64,000 bases of DNA, taken from NCBI RefSeq assembly GCF_026262505.1, contig NC_067208.1, positions 12,657,962 to 12,721,961 on the forward strand, given 5' to 3'. This DNA comes from Trichomonas vaginalis G3. Taxonomy: Eukaryota > Parabasalia > Trichomonadida > Trichomonadidae. Below are positions 1 to 13,418 of this stretch, piece after piece (the first letter of the stretch is position 1; each line of letters starts with the position of its first letter). The position numbers and the translations under genes were made by a program. Under the pieces are notes generated by a model. It was not told the DNA's origin and ran no database searches. It saw nothing but the letters and a program-made list of their open reading frames with translations.

Positions 1-540
1 AAAAGGTTTAATGGCGGTGGCAGATGTGAAGTTAAATTCACCAACTCAAACAAACAGTCAAAGTGTTTTGTCAATGTCAAAGACAGAGATGTTGAAGTGG
101 GGAAACCATACGAAGACGAAGATGGTATAACAATTGTTCCTGTAAAAGACCAAACATATCCTGAAGTTAGCAGAGACTTAAGTTCTGTTGCAGATATTCG
201 AAACGACTACCAACAACTGAAAGACAAACTTCAAACTCAGGAGAAGATTTGTCAAGCTTAAGTATAATGTTAAACTTGGTCGAACACAACCCTGTAAAAG
301 TGAACTCATATTGTCATTGCACCTCATGAAGTTTTGAAAGAACTATTGAAACTTTTGACAGAGGCAGACGATATAAACATCAAAGAAATAGAACCCGACA
401 TTGTTGCTGTGGTGTTTCATATAATGTCATTGACAAGATATACGTTATGAAAGGAGGTGAAACGTTGAACTTAAAATAAGTTTCCCAGACGTTATAAAAA
501 TATTTGACGACCACAACATTTCATTAAAATTTATTTGCTA
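1..540 (+). pseudogene. Remnant of the 192-aa Polinton gene
   Basis: The sequence matches 36923-37468 closely, and the start of the gene lies outside the window. It is broken, with several breaks. The first bases of the penton-like gene follow at about 546 before the orientation flips. Confidence 0.8.
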
Positions 541-659
541 AGTAAATGGCAGAAGACATAATGGTTTATACTATTACGACTCTCTTCCTCCCTTTCCCTT
601 CCGATGTGTTGGTAAGAATCGTAATAATATAAACCCATTATGTCTGTCTGCCATTACTT

Positions 660-1239
660 AGCAAATAAATTTTAATGAAATGTTGTGTCGTCAAATATTT
701 TTATAACGTCTGGGAAACCTATATTTAAGTTCAACGTTTCACCTCCTTTCATTAAACGTATATCTTGTCAAATGACATTTATATGAAACACCACAGCAAC
801 TAATGTCGGTTTCTATTTCTTTGATGTTTATATCGTCTGCCTCTGTCAAAGTTTCAATAGTTCTTTCAAAACTTCATGAGGTGCAATGAACATATGAGTT
901 CACTCTTTACAGGGTTGTGTTCGGCCAAGCTTTACATTATACTTAAAGCTTGACAAATCTTCTCCTGAGTTTGAAGTTTGTCTTTCAGTTGTTGGTAGTC
1001 GTTTCGAATATCGCAACAGAACTTAAGTCTCTGTTAACTTCAGATATGTTGGTTCTTTTACAGGAAACAATTGTTATACCATCTTCGTCTCGTATGGTTC
1101 CCCACTTCAACATCTCTGTCTTTGACCATTGACAATAACACTTTTGACTGTTTGTTTGAGTTGGTGAATTTAACTTCACATCTGCCACCGCCATTAAACG
1201 CTTTGAACAACTTACGCTTCTATTTTTCGGAAATGACAT
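660..1239 (-). pseudogene. Remnant of the 192-aa Polinton gene, inverted
   Basis: This is a reverse-strand copy of the same gene as at 1-540, so the two face each other across a spacer of about 40 bases. It retains the MSFPKN start next to the divergent small gene at 1259. It is broken, with several breaks. Confidence 0.8.
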
Positions 1240-1258
1240 TTTACTTAGAATAAAAAAG

Positions 1259-1680
1259 ATGGACGTATTCGGATATCTCTATTGAATTGAAGCAGAACAA
1301 AGTTTACCACAAACAATACAATTACATGAAGAATAGTTCTTTACACAAACAATGGAAAATGTTATAGAATAGCAGTCTTTGCTGAACCAAAATATTTTCA
1401 TAAAGCAAAGAAAGTTGGTATAACTGAATGGTGAAAGTTCTTGAAGCAGACAAAAATATAACTTCAAAACTGACGATATTACTAAAAAGGAATTATAATA
1501 CAATATTATGCAAAACGGCGTACTGTCCAATATTGACGGAGAGAAGTCAGTTCAAGAAACAACTTACTGACCTGCTGCCAAAATCTGCCTCGATGGAAGC
1601 TGGTCGTTTTATGCCAATCTGAGGAGCCCCAGCAGTTTCATCGAACGGAATCTTTCAAAAAGAGCATCTTCGTGAAAAGT
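1259..1680 (+). pseudogene. Remnant of the small antisense gene (139-aa family)
   Basis: It matches 62246-62665. It starts about 19 bases from the opposite-strand 192-aa gene and runs into the antisense of the capsid gene's 3' end, as in the better copies. It is broken. Confidence 0.75.
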
Positions 1681-3176
1681 GCTATTGGTTTTGTAAACTT
1701 CTTGCTTCAATTCATTTGACCGTCTCTGTCACCAGTATATTGTATTTGAAACAGTACCAACAGTTGAAATTACCACCATTAAAGTCTTGCTGAGTCAGGC
1801 AAATGGGAATGCCAAGCCAAAAGTTTGAACGGTCTCCATTTGTATATTGAGTTTTTTACCTCCTGTATGAGTCCATACTTTACATATGGCATAATAGACT
1901 TTGCATTTCAGGTTAATGTTGTTGTGAAGTTGTTGTTAAAGTTCATAGCATCTAATGTCAAGTTGTATGACCCTTCATATCCTCAACTGTAGAATAATTC
2001 TTCTCTTTGGATAATATTTGCCATTCTATGTATATATGATATTTAATACCAGGGGTTGTAGAAACAAGAATAGTCATTTATAGTTCGTCTGAAACAGTAC
2101 AAACATAGTATCTGCATGTTTTCATTGCAGTTGTTTAAAGCAATATCGTTCTTGCACCTGGGTCACTGACTTTTGGTTTCCAACTTCACCTGCAAAGTCT
2201 TTGACAGGATATTTGGTGTATAGGAACATAAAGTGGAACTGCAATATATTTTGGCCAGCTAAAGCATTTGAAATATCTGGGTCCAACATATAGACTGCAA
2301 GTCTGCTTTCTATTCTCTTGCATTCAATTTTCGCATGTAAACTTAACTGGTCCAAGCAGTTCAGCAGCGCATTGAAATAATAGTTTACTTCATTGTGAAG
2401 TTTGAGAAACCAAAGTCTAAGTCAACTTTGTCTTTGCAAAATCGACGAATTGACGTTTGATTTTGTTCCCTTTACGTCTGTAATAGTGAATGGCTTGTGT
2501 TGGTGCAATGACTAAGTTATTTTTGCTTGGAGTAAGTTCGATAGAAAATTTTTCCTGCCCAGTTTGGCAAGTATTCTTAAAAAACTGAAGATGAGGAAAG
2601 ATGACAAAGGAACTCTAAGTTTCAGTTTTACTTTAGTGGCAGACAGTTTCCACTGAACCAGAAGGTTAACATAAACTCCTGGAACGTTAGGTCAAGTCTT
2701 CTTATTTCTCAATAGTTGCATAACTGGTCTGTTTGTTCTCTGATGCTTTGGTTGTTACTGAGTTTCTCAAAGCGAACCATTCATAGTTTGCCCATGTTAC
2801 TGTTTGAACTAAAGGCAGAGTTAGAATATATCTTATATCCATGAAAACTTCTGGAGCATATTGGTATCCGACATAGAAAATTCCATTGCAACCTTTTCTT
2901 GTCAGACAATTGCGAGAAGGTTTTATTTCAATGTCTTGTTCCACGTATAAGAATGAGTTTCAATTGAAATAATAGTGAAACCTGTCGCAAGCAATATCTA
3001 CTGTTGTGAAGAACCTTCTCCAAACTCACCTACGTTTCCATTAAGAAACAGCAGTTGTTATTCGTAAGTTCCGAGGACTACTTTTCTGACCTTTAATTTG
3101 GATTTCGCGTATCCGTTATACCTCGGAAACATTCCGTTCATGGTCCAAAATGTTGCGTAATATCTGAGGCGTACAT
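1570..3176 (-). pseudogene. Remnant of the major capsid protein gene
   Basis: The reverse strand follows 34946-36556 over its full length, with recognisable stretches such as NGIFYVGYQYAPEVFM. It is broken, with many breaks. Confidence 0.8.
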
Positions 3177-3329
3177 TCATATGGGTAAAAAATAAGATAG
3201 GGTTTGATGTCAAATAGAACCACTCGGACCAAGCTTTACTTTCTCTGACTGAGTTAATGTTTAACTCTTCTTTTCTTCATGCCACTACTGTTCACTAGAT
3301 CGAAGTTATTCTTCACTACTTTCACTTGT

Positions 3330-5470
3330 TCTACGATCTCTTCTTCTTTGGGTGTCGCTTTGGTAACTTGCCCCTGCTTCAAGTTGTAGCATCTTTGCCT
3401 CATGTCACCTAGGTATGTAAATTTCCCATGTCCTTTTTGCCTTTCGGCTCTGGTCGCCCATCTCAGGTAACCTATATCCTAGAAAGATTTTGTCATAGTT
3501 TGTATTTGAGTCTTCCTATTGTTTGCATGACTCCTTTCCTTGAGGTTTCCGGTTCAAGCTCTTCAAACAGAGCTTGTCCATATGGAATAAGCTCGTTTCC
3601 AAATATATGTTTTTTAGCCATTCTGGTTTTCTTTCCATGTTACTCAATAATATCTTTTGTGAATGGGAAACTTTTACCCAACGTTTCAGTCTTGCGTCAT
3701 TATTTCTGTAGTTGGTTTTATTTTGTCAAAAGGAACATGTTTTTCAATATACTGAACATTTCATTTTGGTACTGTCCATTGAGTTTTCTTAAATATTCAT
3801 CCTTCTCTTCTATGTCTGCAAAGTAAGTTTTTAATGGACAATGTTGCAAAACTTTCGTTTTGCAAGGTCATGTACCAATTAGGTCTCTTCCTCTTCTACT
3901 CTCCCCTAACTTTCTTTCTAAAACTCTTACACCAAATATACCATCTCTATGGTTCTGATGTAGTCAGTTCTTTTTGAGATAAATGTTTCTTAGAACCGGG
4001 TTCAGGGTTATATTTCCATCAAGGCCATGTGTCATTTCGATACTGGTTCCAAAATATCTGCATCTTCATATTTTCAAATGGCACTAAAAGCCGCGCTGAA
4101 AATACCAGCTATTATCTGGTTCACCATTCATTCCATTTGCGTCTACAACTTTCTTGGAATGTGATGTTGTTAGTTGTATGCAACCCCTATCCGGATTAGC
4201 TTTATATGAACCCATTCATTGTGTAGTTTCCATTAGTCTGCAGAAACAAAAGTAGGTTTGATTTCCCATATTGGGTTCAGGTTCTAATGAACGTTTAAAC
4301 AAATGTTTCATATTCTAATATGTTTTGGTGAAAATTTAAACCTTTTATTTTTCACCGAGTTCAGCCAAAGATGAACGGTTAAATATGTCTAAGTAAAAAA
4401 GGAATTTGTATTGCGTACATTTTTCTTGCAGTACTTCCTCCTATGCTGAATATTTTATTCTGATGTTGGAGTCTTTTGTATGTCGTGCGAAACATTTTTC
4501 GATATTATTCTTCATATGTCAGCCGAATTTTTCTTCTAGACTCTTGGAAAGATTTCCATATTCCCGTCATACTCTTGTTGAGGGTTCAAGAATTTTTCGG
4601 CTTTCCAAGATCTTCATCTGAGTTCTGTGAAGTTAGTTAGATGTATCCGAAGGACGTACTTGTTACGAGTATCCTTTCTATGTCTGCGTTCTCAAATGCT
4701 TAGTTCTCCTGCTTTAGACTATATTTCAAATCTCCTATTTTAAATAAGTTTGATAAATCTTATTGTTAACAATCTACCCATGGAATCTACTGTGTACTCA
4801 AAAATCTGCTGCATTAATGGTTTCTAGTATAATTCCCGCGAGACCTGTTAATTTAATAATATCAGAAAGTCTCTATCTAAAGCCTCAATCCGTCACTCAA
4901 AAGAGACCTTTGTCTTCTTTGCGATCCGTGTCTTGCTACTTTTAGGTAGCGTCGTTGGTAGTGTGGTGGAATGAACCGCACCATGTTTTAAATTAAATAT
5001 TTAGCTCTTGAGCAATATCAAATAGGCTCGGAGTAAAATTACCTCATTCCATGTTACATTTGTTGGGATGATCTATCAGCTAATTAAGGATTACAATATC
5101 CCTTATGCGAGCTTGGTAACTTTTTCCACGGTATTGGATTATATCCGGGATTTTGATCATCAACATTTAAAAGTCGTAGAATTATGCGTTACGGGATCAG
5201 TATTTCTTCGTAGAACTTTCTAGATTGGGCTATCTTTCATACGGTACAGGCGTAAGAGTGCAAGAGTTCAGTCGCTGGTAAGCGCATATATACTTCCATA
5301 AGCAGATTTTTCAAGAATTCATTAGGTTTCCGGTTTTTCTCTAATATCTTTATGTCCTTGCTCTGTTCTTGGTTGGGTATATTTCCTGTTTGCCTGCGAG
5401 AGGGGTCTTCTTCTGATAAACGTAAGTATCCGGTAGTTGCTTCTGCATGGGCTGAAGTTGACTAGGAAAG
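3330..5470 (-). pseudogene. Remnant of the large Polinton protein gene, C-terminal half
   Basis: The reverse strand matches the part of 31520-34780 downstream of the proline/glutamine-rich segment, becoming more diverged beyond about 4.6 kb. It is broken, with many breaks. Confidence 0.7.
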
Positions 5471-7250
5471 TGGTAGCTGTTTGCTTCCGTGGTAGCGTTT
5501 TGGTAAAATTATATGGCTGCAGTGGTTCTCTACGAAGTTGTGGGTGACAGAGGAGTACGTCTTGTTTGGGCCGGAAATTTAATTGGTTTAACCTGAAATT
5601 GTTTTTGGTCCCTGAATCGGCCCGAGTAGAACGATCTCTGACGGACCTGTGATGTTTCTTGTGTTTGTGTTTGTTTCCGGATTAAGTTGGGTAAAGGAGG
5701 TGCTAAGATAGATGAATTTGAGACTGTTGTCTTTGTCCGTTGTATTCGAGAAAGTCGAATTCAAATTGGTTGTCGTATAATATTTCAAACATTTTTTTGT
5801 CGTTGTTGCGTGGTTTTCGATACATCGTTCAACGGTACTTTACAATTTCCCGCCTCATTGAAATTGCCTCGTGTAATCCCACAGACTTGTGTGACGAATG
5901 TAATTAACCCGACTAGTTCTCTTTTGTCTATAGATAGTCCTGGATGCAGACCCGTTTGGACTTCTCTTGCGACGAACGAGGTAGTATTTGAACGCAAACC
6001 TGTGGTATAAATTGTGCTTGGCTAAAATATACAATTTCCACAACGATTTGAGTAAACATTGGTCTGACGATAAAATGTATTCCCATGTACTAAACAGTAA
6101 AATACAATACTAATAGTGCTCCTAAACTGCGTGACTAGAAACTGCGTTATGTTTAGGTTCCCGTTGAATACTTAAATTGTCTTTGTAGAAATGTCAAGCC
6201 AAAACTGAGCGTAATTGTATTGCGATCGTGTGGAGGCGGGCTTATGGATAGAAGGAGCAAAAAGAAGATCGGTTGAAGTGTGTTTTGGTCCTTAAGGATT
6301 TTGGATGTGTTTATACTAAACCACCATGTTCCATTCTGGATGCTTTGTGGAGCTATATAGGCTTATTCGGTTAGCGGTTGATGATATCGCGCGATAATGT
6401 TGAAACATTGTGGTTAACCAGCGATTGGCTATCCCATTTAAGTATGTATAAATTTCGAATCTTCGTGAGACACCAGAAAAAGACAATAAGTCTAATAGAT
6501 ATTTCAATAAGACTTAGAATACTGTGTCTCAGTCTGAACCTCCGCGAGTAACCTCCGCTAATTTCTATGCTGATCTATTTATTTTATAGTTGTGCTAAAC
6601 CTTCTCTTTAATATCTTTGTTCTGAAGTATCACTCGTCTAGACAGTGTCAGAGGTGTTCTATTCTCAAGAACATGAGTTATTCCATCGCATAAATTAGTG
6701 CAGTTGCACTAGTTCTTCGACACCTCTAACTTATTCATACGAGCAATATCCGGGAATTTGTGTCTATGTTTTCTCTTATAGTTTACATGACCATTCCTAT
6801 TTATTTAGAGCTCTCTGTGCAAACTTGGAACGTGTTATTAATACACTATCCTCTATGTATCACCTTTATAAGTCCGTGTTTTTGTAGAAGTCGGATCCCG
6901 CTACCTCACGTTGGACGTTTTTTTGTGGGTAGAGCACTCGAGAAAGGTAGTATAACTTGTGGACCAGTTAAGGGCCTGCCATTTTTCCGAGTCTCTGCGC
7001 TTTGGCCATAGCGATAACACAAAGGTCTTATTATTAGGGCATTTTTTTACTAATAGGAAGGTACTTGCTGTGCGATGATAATACTTTTCATTCTCTGTCT
7101 TTTGCATGGTACTTAGCGTTCGGAGAGTTAGTACCTTTATTACACCTATAATACCTTTGTGTGATCAAACAGCCTAAATTTTGCGATTTAGGCTATTTTG
7201 GGGCCTGAATACCCCAAAATTGTAGCTCAAGTATAATATACGCGACATTT
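5471..7250. other. Scrambled stretch with no clear gene
   Basis: This part is longer than the corresponding segment of the other copies by more than 1 kb. About 50 bases near 5745-5800 match the terminal gene around 30511-30558, in an orientation that does not fit the surrounding inverted order. The rest resembles nothing else in the window. A pair of perfect hairpins lies at 7171-7220. Confidence 0.5.
7171..7220. repeat. Two adjacent perfect hairpins
   Basis: The first hairpin has stems AGCCTAAA and TTTAGGCT around an 8-base loop. The second follows directly, with stems ATTTTGGGG and CCCCAAAAT around another 8-base loop. Nothing separates the two. No gene assignable to them was found. Confidence 0.6.
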
Positions 7251-8370
7251 TTTGGCCTTTTTGCACAAAACTAACGTCCAGCTTTTAACTTTCAACCTTA
7301 AAAATGCAACCGTAAGCTAAGCAGGTAATTTTAATTATTTCTGCACTTTAACCTAGTTATGGAAACTTAACAAACTTCTATTATATAAACTCAAATCGCT
7401 ATTCCATAATATAAAAATGTCAATTCAGGATATAGGCTTAATTATGTTTATAATACTCAAAATATAATCTTTCAGTAAACTTTAAATAATTGAGTAGAAT
7501 TAATAGACGTTTATAATCAAATTTACATTAACATCTTGTTCCATTTTTGCTACTTCTTGCTGCTTTTTCTGACACTTTTTTCGCAATATTCCTCTTACTT
7601 AGTTCTTTTTCGTAAGTTCTTCTTTCTTCTTTTTCTCTACGTTAAAATAAACTTATCGATTGTCTAGTTCGTTGTGTCGATGTCATAGTAAAAATATAAT
7701 CTAAGTATAAATCTATTTCGTGGTCACTGATTTGTTTCTGTATGTCTATGGTTGACTTTTTGACATCTGTTTTTTTGCATTTATGCAGTGAATACGTCAA
7801 ATGCAATTTCCGTACTCCTCTAAAATCACATTATGTCTTCTAATACTTGACACCACAACATACAGTTTGCAACAATCTTAAATGAAGATGACCCCCACCC
7901 AATGGGTTGCCACTCATAAGTCATAGCCAACGTAATGGCCTGCTGACGTGAAGCCCTCCCCTACGGTGGAGTTAAAGACTCCGCGCTTTTGAGACGAGAG
8001 GAATGGCCAGTAAGCTTGGTGCTAGGCTTTCCCGTACTGAGCCAGCGCCACCGCAGATAGACAGCTTCCTATTGCACCCCATTAATTCGACTTGAGAAGT
8101 GTTCACTCCAGAAAAATTCAAAGAGAACCACCTGCTCCAGTCTATAACCAAATAACCCATTAGACAACTCTGGTGCAACCAATAACGTCGGGTTAGTAAT
8201 TTTTTAAAAGCATAGGTTGCTTGACATTTGTTGCAACATAGTGGGGTCATTCACATTTTGGTTTGCAAACTGTCTTGTTGTGTGTCAGGTTACTATATTG
8301 GGGATGTTTTCCCCAATGCTCCTTTCCCCTTTTTCTTTACGTATATTCTTACGCTAGACTTACGTGGCAT
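7251..8370 (-). pseudogene. Remnant of the large Polinton protein gene, N-terminal part
   Basis: The reverse strand matches the start and coiled-coil region of the gene at 31520, beginning at 8370. About 300 extra, less AT-rich bases lie around 7880-8190. It is broken, with many breaks. Confidence 0.7.
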
Positions 8371-8851
8371 TTTTAAGTGAAGTTAAAAAGCGGTGTTTTG
8401 ACAGTGTTTATATGACACTTTTTGTTCAGCACAAAAACTACTCGGTCAAATGTTGTCAAGGTTTTGTAAATAACGTCCTATCTCATTCTATAATGGAGAA
8501 AAGGCTCTCAAAGTATTAACTTCCTTGGAATGCCTGTAACTTTTCTGTAGCGACGATTAGACCCTTACTTGTCCGGACCAAATTATACTATTTTGAGTGC
8601 CTTACAAAAAAGTCAACGGCGACGACTCTCAAAAAAACCGTTGTGTAAAAAAGTTTTACCGTTGGACAAAAAGTATATATAGAAAACAAAAACGTTTATA
8701 GGTTCATATCAATATTTGCAGATAAACCGTTTTTCTAACGGTAACCTATAAATAAAATAAAAAATAGAGCGGGGTTACCGTTGACGCAAAAACGGTTAAA
8801 TCTCTAAATATTTAAAATATCTGTCTTTTTTGGTCAGTTCATTTTTATCTA
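8371..8851. promoter_or_regulatory. Decayed copy of the divergent control region
   Basis: It is an inverted copy of 31048-31519, with most CCGTT/AACGG boxes still visible. The CCGG palindrome seen in copies A and B is altered here. Confidence 0.7.
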
Positions 8852-9800
8852 ATGGAAGCCAAACGCTGTTAACCACAATTCAAACATTAACAATTCTCAA
8901 CCGCTAACCAAAAGCCAAAGCTCCACAACCTCCAAGAACTGGCACAGCGCGTTAGGAATAACCACCAAAAAGTCTAACAGCGAATTAGAGAAATTCTGCA
9001 ACCAAATTTGCGTCTAAATATCTCAAAGACGCCGAAAGAAAACACCACAACCAGACGCTACAGACAATACTCAGTTCTGTTGAAGTTCTGAACAAAGCAA
9101 TTACTAGTTCAATTGAACTTTACTAAGAACAATTTCCAAGTTCCAATTGAGCTTACGATGTCTTAGTTCAGTATTTTCCAACATTTACTAGCTTATAATG
9201 TGAGAACTTTATACCAAGTTTCTTCAAAATCTTCCTCGTTACATCCAACGCGTCATTCGACAAGAGAATTGCCGAATTCCAATCTTTAGTTACGACTATG
9301 ACGAAGATGAATACTGTTGACGAGTTCGGAGACAACCTACAAAATGGTTTGAATATTATACGACAAAAACACAATTTTGAAATTCGACTTTCTCGAATTC
9401 AACGCAGCAACCATTCATATCATTGCTCTTTTAACCTTTCCGAACAACAAACAAGACCTCGCAATGGAGATTGTTGTACTGTTCGTCATGAAAACTCCTG
9501 AACAATTCGAAAAACAAGAAGTCTCTAATTGCCAATTCGTTCCAGAACATCAGCTTTTCCAACGCAATAAGAAGTCTTCTGTATTCTGGAACTAAGTTCT
9601 TGTTCAGGAGCGAACTTGTCAAAGAAAGATATAAGTGTCGATTCAATTAACATTATATAAATGTTTCCGACCCCAGAGAAAGGGCTTCTTCCCAGAAAGA
9701 CAATGAGTAGGAGAAGGAAGCAGGAGAGGAATATACAAGACTCTATCCAAGAAAGTCCCTCCGAATGTCACACCAGAAGAACTAACAATTTTCCCGAATA
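8852..9800 (+). pseudogene. Remnant of the terminal gene (299-aa type)
   Basis: It matches the gene at 30148-31047 in the opposite orientation, from the MEAN-type start to the acidic C-terminus, so this copy carries the same terminal module as copy B. It is broken, with many breaks. Confidence 0.8.
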
Positions 9801-9873
9801 AAAAACTTCATTTTATACTAACATCTTCGGGCTAGAGGGCGCAACGCGCCTGGAAGCCCCACCTTACCTGACC
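9801..9873. repeat. Polinton terminal repeat with hairpin
   Basis: This is the inverse of 30061-30125. The hairpin GGGGCT, GGCGC, GCGCC, AGCCC lies at about 9829-9860 and is followed outward by the TACCTGACC flank. Confidence 0.8.
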
Positions 9874-10534
9874 AAAATATTGAAGATATACAGTTATTGT
9901 TTATATTGTTTTGTAAAAAGAATTTATAGAACTTTTTTAAAAAAACTGGTTTTGCAAAAAATCTCGGGAACATAATCCCCTCAATTTATTGAGAAATTCG
10001 TAAACCTATTCAAAATTGAGAGCCATGTTCCCGAGATATTGCATTACTATATTTTTGTATGTAGATTATGTTATATAATTTAATCCAGAATTAAGTAGGC
10101 AATTGCTTTACAATTGGGCCAAAACAAGATATATCGTCGTTCTTAAAACTTCATCCAAATTGTTAAAAAAGTTAGAAGTAATGGATTAATGCTTGCTATA
10201 CTCAATTTATGTTTTAATTTTTTTTTTCAAATGTTAACATGACAGCTTACACAGAACTTCAACAATCATTTTCTTATTTAGTGTAATATCGATAACTTAA
10301 TAGAGAACTGTATGAAATTGCATTAGTAAGTATATTCCAAAAATATGCTTTACACATTTTGAATTTTTTTATTTCATTGCCGCCATATGACCAATAATGC
10401 GTCTATCTAAAGATATTAACAAATTGTCAACTATTGGATACCCGAGTCATTTTGAATTTATTCAAAAAATTGAAATAAAACGACTTGTAAATAAGATTAT
10501 TTTTCAAAATTAATTTTAAATATTCTTATTAATT
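9874..10534. other. Noncoding flank, inverted copy of 29432-30060
   Basis: No gene is seen. It contains an 80-bp foldback at about 9960-10038 with arms ATCTCGGGAACAT and ATGTTCCCGAGAT, also present at 29903-29982. Confidence 0.7.
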
Positions 10535-11796
10535 TAAGACTAACGTTCCAATTTCCAGATTTAATACTACCCCAAACATTTTTCATTATATGAAGTAATG
10601 CATCGTTCACATTTAATTTGGTGACACCCCATATTCGTAAATGATGAGCAGAGATTGAGATCATAGTGTAACTCAAATAATTACAACTTAAACCAGAACC
10701 TGGCCAGAGAATTCAGGGAAATTCGCTGTAACCATATAACAACAGTATTGTTCCGGCCATAAAATGCATTTACAAAATGTTTGAAACCTACAGGAGAGAA
10801 AAGAGAAAACTTAATCTTTTTGAATACCCTTTGGCCGCCATTCAATAAGATTTGTAGGATATCTGGAATAAGATTTCCAATCAATTGTTATGGGGAACTG
10901 CTTTTGCTGAATTTATTACTTTCATCAAATATGAATTGCCTCTCTTGCCTTTAGGCCGTTTGTAAAGCAGTATTCAGATGGTGTAATTTATCTAATTCGA
11001 ATTTTTCATGCAAGAACGTTTAAGCTGTAAAAGTGCCCCCATTGACTGATGTAAAAAGGTTCTATTTGCAAAAACAATGGAGTATATCAGCCCGAAATAT
11101 ATTCACTTTATTTTTTGTAGAGGATAGTATTGCTCGTAGTTCCTGGGGTAAAAAGCCTAGAAGATCCAGGAGTGTATTATTAGAAGAAATTGGCATTGAG
11201 AAACAATTAATATGTGATCTTCCCCTGCTAATTTCTTCTAGGAATTAAAAAATAGTGAGTGAAAAAATCTTTCAAATGAATGGCCAAAATTATATGTTTG
11301 CCCATAAATACCGGTAACAATAACCCTCGCCCGTAATGGGCCTACAACACTTGCATTTGTAGCGTTCCTTTTCAAAATCTGTTGGTTGAAAATGGTGTTT
11401 TCATCAAGACCTAACAGCACCATTAAAGCTAACATATGCTCTTTCAAGTCTATAGTGTGTATCTGAAGTGTCTTGTAATAAAAGTTGTTAGTCGTGTGTT
11501 TCTTTCGGTTTCTATATTGAGAAATTGATATTGCGATAGGATCTTCTTTGTTTCATTTATATATCGTAATACTGGCCAATTTTTTTCTAGAGGCACATCA
11601 ATTAGCGGCGTAACTTTAAAGAATGATTGCCGGTGTCCAATCCGGAGTTCATATTCCGAATAAAGCCAAATCTGGATGAAAGAATAAATTTCTAGCGCTA
11701 CAAGAAATTGAACAACTTACTAGTAATTGAGAAAAGATCGCAAAATAAACATTACTCTGACACTCGAATATTAATTTCTGAATCGGTTTACATCAT
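10535..11796 (-). pseudogene. Decayed copy of the GT61-like glycosyltransferase gene
   Basis: The reverse strand aligns with 28247-29431 along its whole length, including the segments around FSPVG and the N-terminal end. Many small insertions, deletions and substitutions interrupt the frame, and only pieces of about 70 residues stay open. It arose by inverted duplication of the locus together with its Polinton neighbours. Confidence 0.85.
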
Positions 11797-12184
11797 TGAG
11801 CAATAATTATTAAAATCTTGAAAATTAAGGCTGTTATATGTAGATTCCTAAAGGGATCAAAACATTGACATTAGAAAAAAATTATATTTTTGAATACAAA
11901 AATGGGTCGGTTGATCTTGATTAAATTCAATTTTTATATCACTCAATCAATTATTTGTCTGCTGATTAAGGGTTGATTCACCGACGATAAGTGTCTTGGA
12001 AGATTTGCCTGGTGTCATCATAGTGTCTTTAAATCAAAAATTTGGATTTTGGATTAGTTTTATGACGAGTTTTTTCAATAAAAAACATTTCTAAAACAAG
12101 GAAAATAAAACGATTTAAAATATTTATATTTTATATAAGGAATCTTATATATTTAAATAAATATCATTTTATTTTTCATTGTGT
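11797..12184. other. Noncoding AT-rich spacer
   Basis: This is an inverted, diverged copy of 27828-28190. No gene or structured element is seen. Confidence 0.7.
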
Positions 12185-12548
12185 CTGTTCAACTTACCTT
12201 GCCATGGACTCTTTCCATAAGTTCCAGTGAAATCGTCTTCGCGACAATCGCGGGAAAAAGTATTATGTCAGTAAGTATTCTTTTAACATCCTTACTTAAA
12301 CTCTTTGCTGTCCAGGGACACAAATTACAACTGAGGATGGTTAAAGGTCTGAGCTTCTTGTGAAGAATTCGACACATATCTTGGTTCTCTGCTTTCTTTT
12401 AACAAAGGATGAGAGGCGAAAGCATTCTAAAGATAAGAAGACATCTATGAGGTAAGTCTTCCAATCGTAGATTGCAATTTTCTTCGAAATGTAATTCTAT
12501 CTCTTTCTGTTTGTTTTCTGAAGTGGTGGTTTGTCTAATATTTCTCTG
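12185..12548 (-). pseudogene. Remnant of the packaging ATPase gene, C-terminal part
   Basis: The reverse strand contains the TAKSLSKDVKRILTDI stretch of the ATPase and the same junction to noncoding DNA as at 27827. It is cut by the assembly gap and broken. Confidence 0.8.
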
Positions 12549-12648
12549 NNNNNNNNNNNNNNNNNNNNNNNNNNNNNNNNNNNNNNNNNNNNNNNNNNNN
12601 NNNNNNNNNNNNNNNNNNNNNNNNNNNNNNNNNNNNNNNNNNNNNNNN
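12549..12648. other. Assembly gap of 100 N
   Basis: A run of exactly 100 N joins two contigs. Gap size and neighbourhood across it should not be trusted, and translations crossing it are meaningless. Confidence 0.99.
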
Positions 12649-13418
12649 CATCCTCATAAATCTTATACCATGCCAAGTTGTTATATTTTAGAATTATAAA
12701 CGTTTTCTCCAAGGTCTTCTATTCTATTGAGTTTAACAGTTGCATTTTTCCTGTCATAAATAATATCGAGAGTGTATTCTCCTCGTCAATGTTATACTGT
12801 TTTGCATTATCGATATAGATATCGTTATTTTTCTGAAAAGCTTGAGAGTGTTTTTCTAAGTTTACAAGCAAACTAACTTGTAAAAGTTTCCCTGTCAAAT
12901 TTCTCAACATACTATCTTTTTCTTTTTATAGTATCGAAACTTCAAAACCGACCGTAAATGGGAAACCATGTATGGCTCTGAAATGAACTTCATTCTACGA
13001 AAGCCAATAGCTTTTGTGACAGATGGGTCTCTTAGCCATCTTAATTGGGAGTTAAAACAATAGCCTTCATGCTTTACGTCTCTGTCTCAAACTTTTGACC
13101 GACATTAGTAAAAAGTTCATCTAATGGTTTTGTTGTAGCAACTCTTGATTTCTTTTTCTATTGAAAGCATATTTATCTAGAATAAAAATGTCAAATGAGA
13201 ACAGCGTCTATGAGAGAAATACAACACAACCGACAACTCATTATGCAAGCTCTAAAATAAGAACACAACAAACTTTTCAAACTATTCTAAGATATCTGAG
13301 TCATTGAAAGAAGAACTTTAAACTGACATTAAACCTTTACAGATGCAGTTTCTATTTCAAGACAAGAAAGAACAATACTGTCTGTATAAATCCAACAAAG
13401 AAACTTTAAACGAGAAAC
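12649..13418. pseudogene. Unrecognised broken element genes
   Basis: Short coding-like stretches occur on both strands. There is a lysine/asparagine-rich piece on the minus strand around 12719-12910, and a plus-strand start at 13188 (MSNENSVYERNTT) preceded by the usual AT-rich leader. No family is recognised. The region is broken, with several breaks. Confidence 0.4.

Larger units (their letters stand above)
1..12548. mobile_element. Decayed, inverted Polinton block including a host gene copy
   Basis: Read on the minus strand, about 626-12548 follows the order of 37500 back to 27460: penton start, 192-aa gene, capsid gene, large protein gene, control region, terminal gene, element end, noncoding DNA, glycosyltransferase, packaging ATPase. 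The first 590 bases carry the 192-aa gene in the opposite orientation, so the block starts with a fold-back. It has very many breaks throughout. The zone of about 4.7-8.2 kb is far more diverged than the rest and holds more than 1 kb not found in the other copies. It is either old or partly poor sequence. Confidence 0.8.

Noticed and set aside
12472-12712. Frames spanning the N runs (also 47655-47852)
   Set aside because: They only exist because N codons are read as open; the gap separates two contigs.
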